From Chryseobacterium sp. ZHDP1 (GTDB taxonomy: Bacteria > Bacteroidota > Bacteroidia > Flavobacteriales > Weeksellaceae): a stretch of 64,000 nt of DNA. The notes under the pieces were generated by a model, which was not told where the DNA came from, searched no databases, and was given only the letters and a program-made list of their open reading frames with translations. Within the stretch, counting starts at the first letter, position 1; the number at the start of each line of letters is the position of its first letter. Location of the stretch: contig NZ_CP075682.1 of the NCBI RefSeq assembly GCF_018603435.1, positions 3,596,001 to 3,660,000 on the forward strand, given 5' to 3'. Of this stretch, positions 1 through 9,501 are shown piece after piece. The position numbers and the translations under genes are program-made.

Positions 1-1
1 T

Positions 2-619
2 ATTAGTAATTCGAATGAATTAGCTTTAGGTAAGATTAATGAAGATTTGTTGAAAGCACTAAAAAATTTTAAGGCTAAATTTGCTTATCAACCAATAAGT
101 TCTGTGGACTTTAACGGTATGAAAAACAAATTTGATCGTACTTTTGCAATTGATCCGTTGCCAAAGAATCCTATTGTAATCCGACCTAACAGTTTTTTGA
201 GAGTTATCAATGATAATAGTAGTTATGATTTTATTTATAATTATTTTGTTCTTACTTCATCATCTCAATATGGTTTGGGAATTAGATTTAGTAAATCAGA
301 TGCCGTTGAAGATAACTATTATCAAGACGACTCTTTTTATATTTTAGAAAATGAATTTTTTATAAAAGTAGAACCCACTGATTTTGAAACTGCTGTGACA
401 ACTTTTCATTCTAGATTTGATAGTAAAATAGCTTCTAAGGGTTTAGGTGCAACACGACACATCGTTGATGAGCTTAAGTATGCAAAAGACATAGCTCAAA
501 GAAATCCTACAAAAATATCTATGTTTTCAACTGTTTATGGTAATAAACTTAGTTTTGCTGGAATAGCAGAAATTAATGGAAATGACGAATATTTTAATCG
601 TGGTCAACAATGGCCTTAG
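2..619 (+). CDS. Hypothetical protein, 5' end outside window
   Basis: The reading frame is open to the left edge of the window, so the N-terminus is missing. The first start-like codon inside the window is a TTG at 47, but in-frame coding continues upstream of it, so I treat the gene as partial. The visible 205 residues have no transmembrane segment and no motif I recognise. They are rich in Asn, Phe and Tyr. The 3' end overlaps the next gene by 10 nt (610-619), so the two are translationally linked and probably form an operon with the 7-TM protein and histidine kinase downstream. Function unknown. Confidence 0.75.
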   Translation: MSNSNELALGKINEDLLKALKNFKAKFAYQPISSVDFNGMKNKFDRTFAIDPLPKNPIVIRPNSFLRVINDNSSYDFIYNYFVLTSSSQYGLGIRFSKSDAVEDNYYQDDSFYILENEFFIKVEPTDFETAVTTFHSRFDSKIASKGLGATRHIVDELKYAKDIAQRNPTKISMFSTVYGNKLSFAGIAEINGNDEYFNRGQQWP

Positions 620-1239
620 ATTTACTGATATATTTGTACTACTCAATTTTATTAATTATAACTATTTTGTCATGTGCAAAAAAAGCTGATGGAATAGGAA
701 ATAATTATTTATATCTGAATTTTACAATAATTTTTGGTATTGAATGTATTGTATATTTTGCTAAGTTTTTAAATCAAAGTAATCTCACAGGTCTTTATTT
801 TTTATTGGATATTCTTAATATAACTTACGTTTATTACTTTTTTCAAATCCACTTTAAGCAAAGTAAGTTTCTTTTATCTTACGGAATTATTTCCCTTTTC
901 TTGATCTTGACATTTAACAAGTATTGTCTCTCGCAATACAGTGATTTCTGTGGTATTATAAGTTGTTTTTATGTTATCATAGCCTGTTTGTATGGTTTTT
1001 ATTTAATCATGGAAAGGGAAAAATTTGGACAGCAAAAAATACAAAGTATTCCTTTTTTCTGGTATGGAACAGCAATGTTGCTTTGGTGTTTAATGTATCT
1101 CTTTAGAACAATTCCCAGATTTTATTTTCAAGATGAGGATAAAGAATTCATGCAAAATCTTCGAATCTTCTTTGCTAGTGTAAATATTGTTACGTATGCA
1201 ATTTTTTTAAAACTAGTATTAATGTACAAAAACAAATGA
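610..1239 (+). CDS. Seven-transmembrane integral membrane protein of unknown function
   Basis: The 209-residue product is almost entirely hydrophobic. I count seven likely membrane helices, near residues 4-21, 33-51, 61-80, 88-103, 111-132, 146-165 and 185-203. No catalytic motif is visible. The gene overlaps the upstream gene by 10 nt and the downstream histidine kinase by 4 nt (ATGA), so it is very likely co-translated with the kinase. I infer that it could be the membrane sensory partner of that kinase, which has only one membrane helix of its own, but nothing in the sequence proves this. Confidence 0.8.
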   Translation: MALDLLIYLYYSILLIITILSCAKKADGIGNNYLYLNFTIIFGIECIVYFAKFLNQSNLTGLYFLLDILNITYVYYFFQIHFKQSKFLLSYGIISLFLILTFNKYCLSQYSDFCGIISCFYVIIACLYGFYLIMEREKFGQQKIQSIPFFWYGTAMLLWCLMYLFRTIPRFYFQDEDKEFMQNLRIFFASVNIVTYAIFLKLVLMYKNK

Positions 1240-2030
1240 GTGCAATACTTTATTTAGATAAATCTGTAATTACATTATATATTTCAGCTACATTGCTCGT
1301 TTTGTTGTTGCTCGTTTTTATGCTTTTTGTTGTAATAAATTACAAGAGAAAGCAGCAAATGATAATTAAAGAAAACCAACTCCAACAATCCGAACACCAC
1401 AACCAGCTCCTCCAAAAAGAACTCGAAAAACAAAAATCAATTGAAGCAGAGCGGGAAAGAATTTCCCACGATATGCACGATGATCTCGGTGCAGGAATTT
1501 CAGCGTTAAAATTGCAGGCAGAATTTTTAAAACAACGGGCAGAAAATGATGATCTGAAAAATGACATCGACGAACTCCTGAAAACCTCCGAAGAAATGAA
1601 TCTTTCCATGAGGGAAATGCTTTGGAGCCTCAATTCAGGAAACGATACTTTGGGAAGCTTCATCGATTATTCAAAGATGTATGCACAAAATTTTTTGAAG
1701 AAAACAAAAATTCTCCTGCTTACAGAAAGTGAAAACGTTGTTTTGGAAACAGTAATCACTACAGAACAGAGACGAAATTTATTTCTATGCTTAAAAGAAG
1801 CCCTAAACAATGCTTACAAACACAGCCAGTCCAATCAGATTAAATTGTCGTTCATCCAGAAAGACAAAGAATTCATGATGAAAATCTCCGACAACGGAAT
1901 AGGAATTAATCACGAAAAATCAGAAGGAAACGGACTTCGAAATATGAAACGGAGAATGCAGGAACAAAACGGACACTGCGAAGTCACTACAGAAAACGGA
2001 ACACATCTGTTTTTCAGAATCGATTTATAA
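1236..2030 (+). CDS. Sensor histidine kinase, HisKA_3/HATPase_c type
   Basis: This 264-residue protein has one N-terminal membrane helix (about residues 13-35), a charged coiled-coil linker (40-72), a HisKA_3 dimerisation segment with SHDMHDDLG (phospho-acceptor probably His81), and a C-terminal GHKL ATPase domain. The N box is EALNNAYKHS (188-197), the G1 box DNGIGI (219-224) and the G2 box GNGLRNMK (231-238). Kinases of this class normally phosphorylate a NarL/LuxR-type response regulator. None is encoded next to it, so the partner must lie elsewhere or upstream of the window. It overlaps the 7-TM gene by 4 nt. Codons in the first 100 bases are more AT-rich than in the kinase core. Confidence 0.9.
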   Translation: MSAILYLDKSVITLYISATLLVLLLLVFMLFVVINYKRKQQMIIKENQLQQSEHHNQLLQKELEKQKSIEAERERISHDMHDDLGAGISALKLQAEFLKQRAENDDLKNDIDELLKTSEEMNLSMREMLWSLNSGNDTLGSFIDYSKMYAQNFLKKTKILLLTESENVVLETVITTEQRRNLFLCLKEALNNAYKHSQSNQIKLSFIQKDKEFMMKISDNGIGINHEKSEGNGLRNMKRRMQEQNGHCEVTTENGTHLFFRIDL

Positions 2031-2054
2031 GAAATTTTAAATATTAAACACAGG

Positions 2055-2085
2055 CAGCATCATTTTATGGTGCTGTTTTTATTTT
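2055..2085 (+). terminator. Rho-independent terminator after the histidine kinase
   Basis: A 9-bp stem (CAGCATCAT / ATGGTGCTG, with one G-T pair) closes a short T-rich loop and is followed by TTTTTATTTT. It sits 25 nt after the kinase stop codon and ends the operon that enters from the left edge. Confidence 0.75.
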
Positions 2086-2160
2086 AAATCACCCTTTTGT
2101 GTAATTGACAGAGATTTGTTTTTAAAGGAACTTTGATGAACAACTTAAAAATTAATAGCT

Positions 2161-2952
2161 ATGAAAACTTTAAATGAAAAAAAACAAATGTGGATTACTA
2201 TTCTGATACTTTGTGTATTTGTTATGGGGAGTCTGTACATATATTATTATGGAGGACGAAGTTGTGAATCAAAAGTTTTTATTGCAAAGAAAGGGCTAAT
2301 TGAAAAACAAGATTCTTTGGATTTAGCCAAAATTTCAAATTTGCTTAAAACTCAAAACACAAAAATTTTAGAGCTGAAGAAAGATTCCACAAACGCAAAT
2401 CTTAAAACTTTACTGGAAGAAAATTTCAAAGTCAATTATGATGAATACAAAGCTCTTCAAAATAAAAAAAATGAGGACATTTTAAAATATATGAAGGTTG
2501 TTTTCGGAAATAATACCCCTTTATTAGTATGTGTAATTATTATTGTTTGTGGCATATTGGGTGGTTATGCAAGTAATTTTTATACCTATCTGAAAGATAT
2601 TTTAGAAACAACAAAAAAATTGGTAGATAAAGCAGAAACTATTACCGAAGCAACGAATGACAGTAACCAGATTGGAGAAGAGCTGAAGAAAGTGAATGCT
2701 CAGTTAGAAGATTTGAAGAAAGACATAAACAATGAAAATAAAACGATTATAGCAAGTATTCTTTTTGGAATTATAGCATCATTTTTTTCCATTTTAATAT
2801 TAAAAGCAGGAGACAGTAATATCTTAAAATTTGAAACTTATATGGATTATTTTGTTTTCACATGCTATTGCTTATTATCTGCATTATTTGCCAAAAAAAT
2901 TATTGAAGCAATAATTAATACGGTTATAAAAAAATATCAAAATAATGGCTAA
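2161..2952 (+). CDS. Hypothetical four-helix membrane protein with coiled coil
   Basis: The 263-residue protein has likely membrane helices near residues 9-30, 118-140, 194-215 and 225-247. A charged region at about 32-110 and a coiled-coil-like stretch at about 145-190 (repeated Lys/Glu/Asn with Leu and Ile spacing) separate them. It has no signal peptidase site and no recognised domain. It is the first of three consecutive AT-rich unknown genes with short gaps (34 nt, then 11 nt), so they probably form one transcription unit. The base composition differs from the housekeeping eno gene downstream. Function unknown. Confidence 0.75.
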   Translation: MKTLNEKKQMWITILILCVFVMGSLYIYYYGGRSCESKVFIAKKGLIEKQDSLDLAKISNLLKTQNTKILELKKDSTNANLKTLLEENFKVNYDEYKALQNKKNEDILKYMKVVFGNNTPLLVCVIIIVCGILGGYASNFYTYLKDILETTKKLVDKAETITEATNDSNQIGEELKKVNAQLEDLKKDINNENKTIIASILFGIIASFFSILILKAGDSNILKFETYMDYFVFTCYCLLSALFAKKIIEAIINTVIKKYQNNG

Positions 2953-2986
2953 TTAAAAAATTAGAATAACCTTAAAACTAATAATC

Positions 2987-3478
2987 ATGAAAACAAAAAA
3001 AAATCAATCAGTAAGAATTTTAAATGCTCAAACACAGCTCCTTAATTATAAGATTATGGAAATGAATATGACAAATAATTCTTTATTAAGCTCCACAGAA
3101 AAAGACAGTAACTATGTAGTGACTAAAAATCTTCTTTTACCAAATGATAATTCTCAGGTTACTGTTTCAATCTATTTTGGTGGTGAAAATCAATTTGGTT
3201 CTGCAAAGATTAAAATTTTAAGAACTAATGAGCCTGTTAAATTTATAAAATCATCTACCGACAATATTATATTAGGGATTTGTAGTGATTTAATTGGAAA
3301 TGTACTTTGTATTGCGGCAGATATAACAGATTCTAATCAAGTTCCTGAAAATAATAACACTGTTTTAACGGTTAAAATAATGCAACAAAATAGAGTTCTT
3401 TATGATGATAAGCATACTGTAGATGTTGGAAATGAGGGGGCTACAGCAAGCTTTACATATTATTTGACATTTTATTAA
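2987..3478 (+). CDS. Hypothetical soluble beta-rich protein
   Basis: The 163-residue product has no signal peptide or membrane helix. Its N-terminal 35 residues are polar and Asn/Gln-rich. The rest alternates hydrophobic and polar residues in the manner of a beta-sandwich (for example VTVSIYFGG and FTYYLTFY at the C-terminus). I do not recognise a family. It lies 34 nt after the coiled-coil membrane protein and 11 nt before the exported barrel-like protein, and is probably co-transcribed with both. Confidence 0.7.
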   Translation: MKTKKNQSVRILNAQTQLLNYKIMEMNMTNNSLLSSTEKDSNYVVTKNLLLPNDNSQVTVSIYFGGENQFGSAKIKILRTNEPVKFIKSSTDNIILGICSDLIGNVLCIAADITDSNQVPENNNTVLTVKIMQQNRVLYDDKHTVDVGNEGATASFTYYLTFY

Positions 3479-3489
3479 AATCAAAAATT

Positions 3490-4701
3490 ATGAAAACAAT
3501 AAAACTCAGTGTTCTTCTAATTTTACTCTTGTTTTCTCATTTGTGTTTTAGTCAAGATGATGATGAGATAAATTTAGATGTTTTACGTGCGCAGGCATCT
3601 CCAGGCGCAAACTTATTAGGCATAGCAAATTCAGACATTGAAAAACCTACAGATTTAAAAAGTTTGATGATTTCTCTAAGACAAGGATCAGACAATTTTT
3701 CTAATTTACCAGCGGCATTTGCTGTAGATGTAGCACCGTTTAAGTTGAATGGCAAGTATCAAAATTTAATTGATAATTCAAAATTTAATGAAACTTTTAA
3801 ACAAAGCTTTATAATTTCATTTGGTTTTAAAAATTTGAAAGAAGATGAAGATGCAAATATTGAGGAGAAGTCAAAAATGGGTATTGGAACAAAATTCTCC
3901 ATAGTAAGGGGGGATTTTAATAAAGAAACTGAAGATATCTTATCTGAAATATATAAATATCATTTAATTAAACAAAAAAGAATTGAGTTTATAGAAAATG
4001 ATGCAGATTTATTGAGGTATTATAATGAAAAAATGATTCTATTACAAAAATTGAAAAATATTAGAGATACAAAAGGTCTAGAATATCTAGAGACAGATGC
4101 TAAGATTACCGAAATAACTATTAATGAAGGTAAACGCATTTCATATTTAGAAGAAAAACATAATATAGAGAATATACAGTTAGATAATAAAATCAGAAAA
4201 GATATTGAAAATCTTAAATTAGAACGCTATGGTTTTTTTCTGGATATATCAATGGGAACAGTTTTAGATTTTAATAATAATAAATTTAATAATTCAAAAG
4301 TTACAAAAGTAGGAGGTTGGGTTACAGGTGGATATAATTGGGAGAAACATTCTTCAACATTGATTTTTATGGGAAGATATTTATACAATCCGGATTCTCC
4401 ATTAGCAAATCTAGCACTGAAAAAAGAAAATCTTCATACTTTAGATATGGGATCAAGATTAGTGTTAAAACTACTTGATGAGAAATTCCTAATGAGTGGA
4501 GAGTGTATGTATAGGAGTATTCTAAATAAATCTGACTTTGAATCTTCATGGAAATATCTTCTTAATTTTGAATACGAATTGGCAAAAAACCAACGACTTA
4601 CATTTTCATTCGGTAAAAATTTTGATGGTGAATATGAAAAGAAAGGAAATTTAATTGTTGCTTTGAATCTAATAGTTGGCTTGGGTAAAATTAAATTATA
4701 G
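3490..4701 (+). CDS. Exported protein, probable outer membrane barrel with internal coiled coil
   Basis: The 403-residue protein starts with a typical signal peptide (hydrophobic core to about residue 20, LCFSQDD cleavage region). A first beta-rich part (to about 140) is followed by a Lys/Glu-rich helical or coiled-coil section (about 150-245). The last 150 residues alternate aromatic and polar residues as in outer membrane beta-strands, and the chain ends in IVGLGKIKL. No named family is recognised. It is the last gene of the three-gene unknown cassette. I infer an outer membrane location from the signal peptide and C-terminal strands. Confidence 0.75.
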   Translation: MKTIKLSVLLILLLFSHLCFSQDDDEINLDVLRAQASPGANLLGIANSDIEKPTDLKSLMISLRQGSDNFSNLPAAFAVDVAPFKLNGKYQNLIDNSKFNETFKQSFIISFGFKNLKEDEDANIEEKSKMGIGTKFSIVRGDFNKETEDILSEIYKYHLIKQKRIEFIENDADLLRYYNEKMILLQKLKNIRDTKGLEYLETDAKITEITINEGKRISYLEEKHNIENIQLDNKIRKDIENLKLERYGFFLDISMGTVLDFNNNKFNNSKVTKVGGWVTGGYNWEKHSSTLIFMGRYLYNPDSPLANLALKKENLHTLDMGSRLVLKLLDEKFLMSGECMYRSILNKSDFESSWKYLLNFEYELAKNQRLTFSFGKNFDGEYEKKGNLIVALNLIVGLGKIKL

Positions 4702-4798
4702 AATAAAGTAGAGATGATTTTATTTGATGATCAATATTTTATAAATAATTAAAATTAACTAAAATTTAACTCACAATAACCCCATAAATTCCCATTCA

Positions 4799-4832
4799 TT
4801 TGCTTTAAAAAGTTAAAAATTGATTAAATTTG
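4799..4832 (+). promoter_or_regulatory. Bacteroidota-type promoter of eno
   Basis: TAAATTTG (4825-4832) fits the TAnnTTTG -7 element, with a TTTG (4799-4802) 22 nt upstream as the -33 element. The start codon follows 23 nt downstream, which predicts a short leader. Confidence 0.6.
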
Positions 4833-4837
4833 TCTGA

Positions 4838-6148
<1,311 letters not shown>

Positions 6149-6168
6149 TTAATCGAATTTATAAATAA

Positions 6169-6203
6169 CGGCAAGCGAAATTTTTAGTTTGCCGTATTTT
6201 GTA
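6169..6203 (+). terminator. Probable terminator after eno
   Basis: The arms CGGCAA (6169-6174) and TTGCCG (6189-6194) form a 6-bp stem followed by TATTTTG. The T-run is short, so this is a moderate call. Confidence 0.5.
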
Positions 6204-6238
6204 ATAAGTAGTATATTTAGAAAAAAATAAATTAAATA

Positions 6239-7525
6239 ATGTCAGACAACAAGGTAATATTGAATTACGACGGTAATTCATATGAATATCCAATTGTGGA
6301 TAGTACTATCGGAGACAGAGGAATCGATATTTCAAAATTAAGAGACCAGACAGGTCTAATCACTCTTGATTTAGGGTATAAGAACACCGGAGCTACACTT
6401 AGTGACATCACTTACTTAGACGGAGACAAAGGAGAATTATTCTACAGAGGATATCCGATCGAGCAGATTGCCGAGAAATCTAACTTCACAGAAGTGATGT
6501 ATCTTTTATTACACGGTGAATTGCCTTCTCAGGATCAGTACAATTCTTTCGAATCAAACATTAAAAAATATAATTTCGTAGCAGAGGAGATGAAAAAGAT
6601 CATGGATGCTTTCCCTCGTTCTGCTCACCCAATGGGAGTTTTATCTTCTTTAACTTCAGCGTTAACGGCGTTTAATCCAAAAGCAGTTAATGTAAATTCT
6701 AAAGAAGAAATGGATCATGCAGCAGAATTGTTAATTGCAAAATTCTCTCACCTTTGCGCATGGACGTACAGAAAAACTCAGGGATTGCCGCTTAATCACG
6801 GAGACAACAGCCTGAACTATGTAGAAAACTTCTACAAAATGGCTTTCAGAATGCCAAATCAGGAATTTGAAATCGATCCTGTTGTTGTTGGTGCTTTAGA
6901 TAAATTATTAATTCTTCACGCAGATCACGAGCAAAACTGTTCTACTTCTACAGTGAGAATGGTAGGTTCTGCTCATACAGGTCTTTTTGCTTCAGTTTCT
7001 GCAGGGGTTTCTGCACTTTGGGGACCACTTCACGGTGGAGCAAACCAGGCGGTTATCGAAATGCTTGAACTGATTGAGAAAGATGGAGGAGATGTATCTA
7101 AATACATTGCGAAAGCTAAAGATAAAAACGATAACTTCCGTTTAATGGGATTCGGACACAGAGTATACAAAAACTTCGATCCTAGAGCAAAAATCATCAA
7201 GAAAGCTGCTGACGATATTCTTAATGCATTAGGAATTCAGGATAAAGCGCTTGATATTGCAATGCAGTTGGAAAGAGTAGCTCTTGAAGACGAATACTTC
7301 GTAGAAAGAAAACTATATCCAAACGTGGATTTCTATTCAGGAATTATCTACAGAGCATTAGGAATCCCTACAGAAATGTTCACCGTAATGTTCGCATTAG
7401 GAAGATTACCGGGATGGATTTCTCAGTGGAAAGAAATGAGACTGAAAGGAGACCCGATCGGAAGACCAAGACAGGTGTATCAAGGAGCTCCAAAAAGAGA
7501 TTATATTGATATGGTTAACAGATAA
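6239..7525 (+). CDS. gltA: Citrate synthase
   Basis: This enzyme condenses acetyl-CoA with oxaloacetate to start the TCA cycle. The 428-residue protein has the N-terminal beta domain of type II bacterial citrate synthases. The catalytic region shows LNHGDNSLNYVENF (an unusual variant of the first His motif), the conserved ILHADHEQNCSTSTVR, GPLHGGANQAVIEML (catalytic His), and GFGHRVYKNFDPRA. The C-terminal RPRQVYQG motif is present. It stands alone between terminators, 90 nt after eno. Confidence 0.97.
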   Translation: MSDNKVILNYDGNSYEYPIVDSTIGDRGIDISKLRDQTGLITLDLGYKNTGATLSDITYLDGDKGELFYRGYPIEQIAEKSNFTEVMYLLLHGELPSQDQYNSFESNIKKYNFVAEEMKKIMDAFPRSAHPMGVLSSLTSALTAFNPKAVNVNSKEEMDHAAELLIAKFSHLCAWTYRKTQGLPLNHGDNSLNYVENFYKMAFRMPNQEFEIDPVVVGALDKLLILHADHEQNCSTSTVRMVGSAHTGLFASVSAGVSALWGPLHGGANQAVIEMLELIEKDGGDVSKYIAKAKDKNDNFRLMGFGHRVYKNFDPRAKIIKKAADDILNALGIQDKALDIAMQLERVALEDEYFVERKLYPNVDFYSGIIYRALGIPTEMFTVMFALGRLPGWISQWKEMRLKGDPIGRPRQVYQGAPKRDYIDMVNR

Positions 7526-7547
7526 TCAGTATCTTACTATAAACAAA

Positions 7548-7577
7548 AATCCCGAAGCTTGCTTTGGGATTTTTTAT
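7548..7577 (+). terminator. Terminator after gltA
   Basis: The stem AATCCC-g-AAGC / GCTT-t-GGGATT with a 2-nt loop is followed by TTTTTTATTT. It may also serve the opposing gene that ends at 7599. Confidence 0.8.
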
Positions 7578-7598
7578 TTCTCAGCTTTGGAGACTTTT

Positions 7599-8033
7599 TT
7601 ATTTTTTTACGGTTGTAATTTGTATCATCGTCTTTACACCTTGGATCATTATCATCGAAGCTCTTCCTGTTTCAATAAAATATTCTAAAATTTCGCCATT
7701 TTCCAGTTCTACAGAGCCTAAGGAGAAGTCCTTTGTTTTACTTTTGAATTTTCCATACAATTTATCTGTTGCATTAATACAACTTCCCAAAGAAAGTCTA
7801 CCGTTTTTTAAAGTTATGAGTTTCTTGGTAGTTAAAATACTGAAATTATCTTCATTTATAATTGTGGAGCAGATGATTCGTTCTTCGTCAAGTAATTCAA
7901 TTGGATAATCTATAAACAATTCTTTTGAATCATCTTCATAGAATTGAGTCCACTTAAAATCATAAGGCTGTATTGTACTTCGTTTAATTTTTGCTATACA
8001 GATAGTGTGTAAAAATTTATCGGATTTTTTCAT
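7599..8033 (-). CDS. Hypothetical protein
   Basis: The 144-residue product starts at an ATG whose first base is 8033 (MKKSDKF). The frame is open further upstream to a TTG at 8075, but that codon lies inside the terminator hairpin of the preceding gene, so I prefer the ATG. There is no signal peptide or membrane helix. The middle contains an acidic stretch (FYEDDSKELFIDYP) and short beta-strand-like segments. I do not recognise a family. It converges on gltA and shares its terminator region. Confidence 0.65.
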   Translation of the reverse strand: MKKSDKFLHTICIAKIKRSTIQPYDFKWTQFYEDDSKELFIDYPIELLDEERIICSTIINEDNFSILTTKKLITLKNGRLSLGSCINATDKLYGKFKSKTKDFSLGSVELENGEILEYFIETGRASMIMIQGVKTMIQITTVKK

Positions 8034-8043
8034 GATAAAGTAC

Positions 8044-8082
8044 AAAAATAAACTAAAAAATAAAACCTGCTTCAAAAGCAGG
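8044..8082 (-). terminator. Terminator of the double-glycine peptide gene
   Basis: On the minus strand CCTGCTT / AAGCAGG form a perfect 7-bp stem (8066-8082) around a TTG loop, followed by TTTTATTTTTTAG. It lies 19 nt after the peptide stop codon, which supports that short gene being transcribed on its own. Confidence 0.75.
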
Positions 8083-8101
8083 CTTTAAGTCTAATTTTCT
8101 G

Positions 8102-8263
8102 TTATGGACATTGACATCTGTCGCAAGTCCAGAGTGTACATTTTCCTGTTTCAAAATCATATTCGCAGCAACGTCTTGCGGTGGTTGCTCCTCCAATGAT
8201 GTTTTTTTGTTGCTCTCTGCCTAATTTTTGTGCTTTAAGAAGCACGGTTTTTTTTGCGTTCAT
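8102..8263 (-). CDS. Small double-glycine leader peptide with six-cysteine core
   Basis: This 53-codon ORF starts ATG-AAC-GCA at 8263 and stops with TAA at 8102. The first 25 residues form a charged leader ending in REQQKNIIGG, the pattern of double-glycine leaders cut by C39-peptidase transporters. The predicted mature part is 28 residues with six cysteines (32, 33, 42, 47, 50, 52) and ends QCP. GG-leader peptides of this style are common and poorly characterised in Chryseobacterium. No maturase, C39 transporter or immunity gene is adjacent. A terminator follows directly. It could be a bacteriocin-like or signalling peptide; I infer only that it is secreted and processed. Confidence 0.75.
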   Translation of the reverse strand: MNAKKTVLLKAQKLGREQQKNIIGGATTARRCCEYDFETGKCTLWTCDRCQCP

Positions 8264-8575
8264 GATTTTTTTGGTGTTTGATTGTTAATGTTTTATGTTT
8301 TAATTTCTACAGAAATTATATCACTAAGGTAGGAATTTTAATTAAAACTTTTTACATTTTATCAAAAAATAATTCATAACCAATTATTGTGAATAAAATT
8401 ATCTGATAAAATCGCTTATTTAAGTGAATAAATGCTTTAGTCTATCAATCTGCTGAAGTAAAAAACTGTAAGAAGATTATTTCATAGATTTATATTGCGC
8501 AGATCACCTAAAAACAGGACAAAAGTTTCCCAGATTCAGTCCTTTACTTATATTTGTAGCATTGCATAAATCTTT
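8264..8575. other. Intergenic region between divergent peptide and amidinotransferase genes
   Basis: This 312-base gap separates the minus-strand peptide gene from the plus-strand hydrolase. I see the hydrolase promoter at its right end and an A-rich leader typical of this group before the peptide ATG. I find no further ORF or RNA gene. Confidence 0.6.
8549..8556 (+). promoter_or_regulatory. -7 promoter element of the amidinotransferase-fold gene
   Basis: TATATTTG fits TAnnTTTG and lies 19 nt before the ATG. No convincing -33 TTTG is present at the expected distance. Confidence 0.5.
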
Positions 8576-9490
8576 ATGAAGCTAAATATAAAAAACGAAA
8601 CGGGAAGGCTGAAATCAGTGGTTTTAGGGCAGCCCAATTCAATGGGAGCAGTTCCTACATTAGAGGAAAGTTATGATGCAAAATCGTATCATTCTATCGA
8701 AAATAACATATATCCGAAAGAGTCGGATATCATTCATGAAATGAACGCTTTCGAAGCGGTTTTAAAGAAATATGATGTAGAAGTTCTTCGTCCGGACATT
8801 ATTGCAGACTACAATCAGGTCTTTGCAAGAGATGTAGCTTTCGTAATTGATGATAAAATGATCATTTCCAATGTGATTGCAGACCGAGCAGACGAACAGG
8901 AAGCGTATAAAACGGTTTTTGAAAAAGTGGCGTGGAGAAAAATAATTAATCTTCCGGAAACTGCACACATTGAAGGTGGAGATGTAATTGTCTGGGACGA
9001 TTTTCTGTTCATCGGAACATGTTTCAGTGAAGATTACAGAAGTTATAAAACGGCAAGAACTAACGAATATGCCATCGAAATTCTCAAAGAATACTTTCCT
9101 AAAAAAAGAATCATCGATCTGGAACTGAAAAAGAACGACAGAATACCGTACGAAGGAATTTTACATCTGGATTGTACATTCAACCCCATTGGAAAGGATA
9201 AATGTATTATTTACAAAGACGGATTTGTAGACGAAAGCGATTATCGTCTGATTATTGATATTTTCGGTGAAGAAAACTGCTTCCACGTTACAGCGGAGGA
9301 AATGTTTGAAATGTTCCCGAATATTTTTTCAATCTCTCCGGAAATCGTAGTTTCCGACAAAGCATTCACCAGAATGAACAATCACCTCAGAAACGAATGG
9401 GGAATGACCGTTGAAGAAATTCCGTACCGCGAGATTTCTAAAATGGGAGGACTTTTACGTTGCTCGACAATGCCATTAGTAAGAGAGTAA
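8576..9490 (+). CDS. Arginine deiminase / dimethylargininase-like hydrolase
   Basis: The 304-residue protein belongs to the guanidino-group-modifying amidinotransferase fold. The visible catalytic set is FARD (83-86), EGGD (133-136), HLDC with His197 and Asp199, and Cys296 in LLRCSTMP. Members hydrolyse arginine, dimethylarginine, agmatine or related guanidino compounds to citrulline-type products plus ammonia or amine. The exact substrate cannot be told from sequence alone. It heads a row that includes a second enzyme of the same fold and polyamine biosynthesis genes, so a role in arginine or polyamine nitrogen flow is likely. There is no signal peptide, so it is cytosolic. Confidence 0.85.
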   Translation: MKLNIKNETGRLKSVVLGQPNSMGAVPTLEESYDAKSYHSIENNIYPKESDIIHEMNAFEAVLKKYDVEVLRPDIIADYNQVFARDVAFVIDDKMIISNVIADRADEQEAYKTVFEKVAWRKIINLPETAHIEGGDVIVWDDFLFIGTCFSEDYRSYKTARTNEYAIEILKEYFPKKRIIDLELKKNDRIPYEGILHLDCTFNPIGKDKCIIYKDGFVDESDYRLIIDIFGEENCFHVTAEEMFEMFPNIFSISPEIVVSDKAFTRMNNHLRNEWGMTVEEIPYREISKMGGLLRCSTMPLVRE

Positions 9491-9501
9491 ATTAAAGTTT
9501 A

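Noticed and set aside
1340..1663. 107-codon Ser/Cys-rich ORF opposite the histidine kinase
   Set aside because: It is antisense to the conserved HisKA_3 region and its Ser/Phe-rich composition is a by-product of the Glu/Lys-rich coding strand.
7564..7908. 114-codon plus-strand ORF overlapping the hypothetical gene after gltA
   Set aside because: It starts inside the gltA terminator hairpin. The minus-strand frame has better composition and a sensible ATG.
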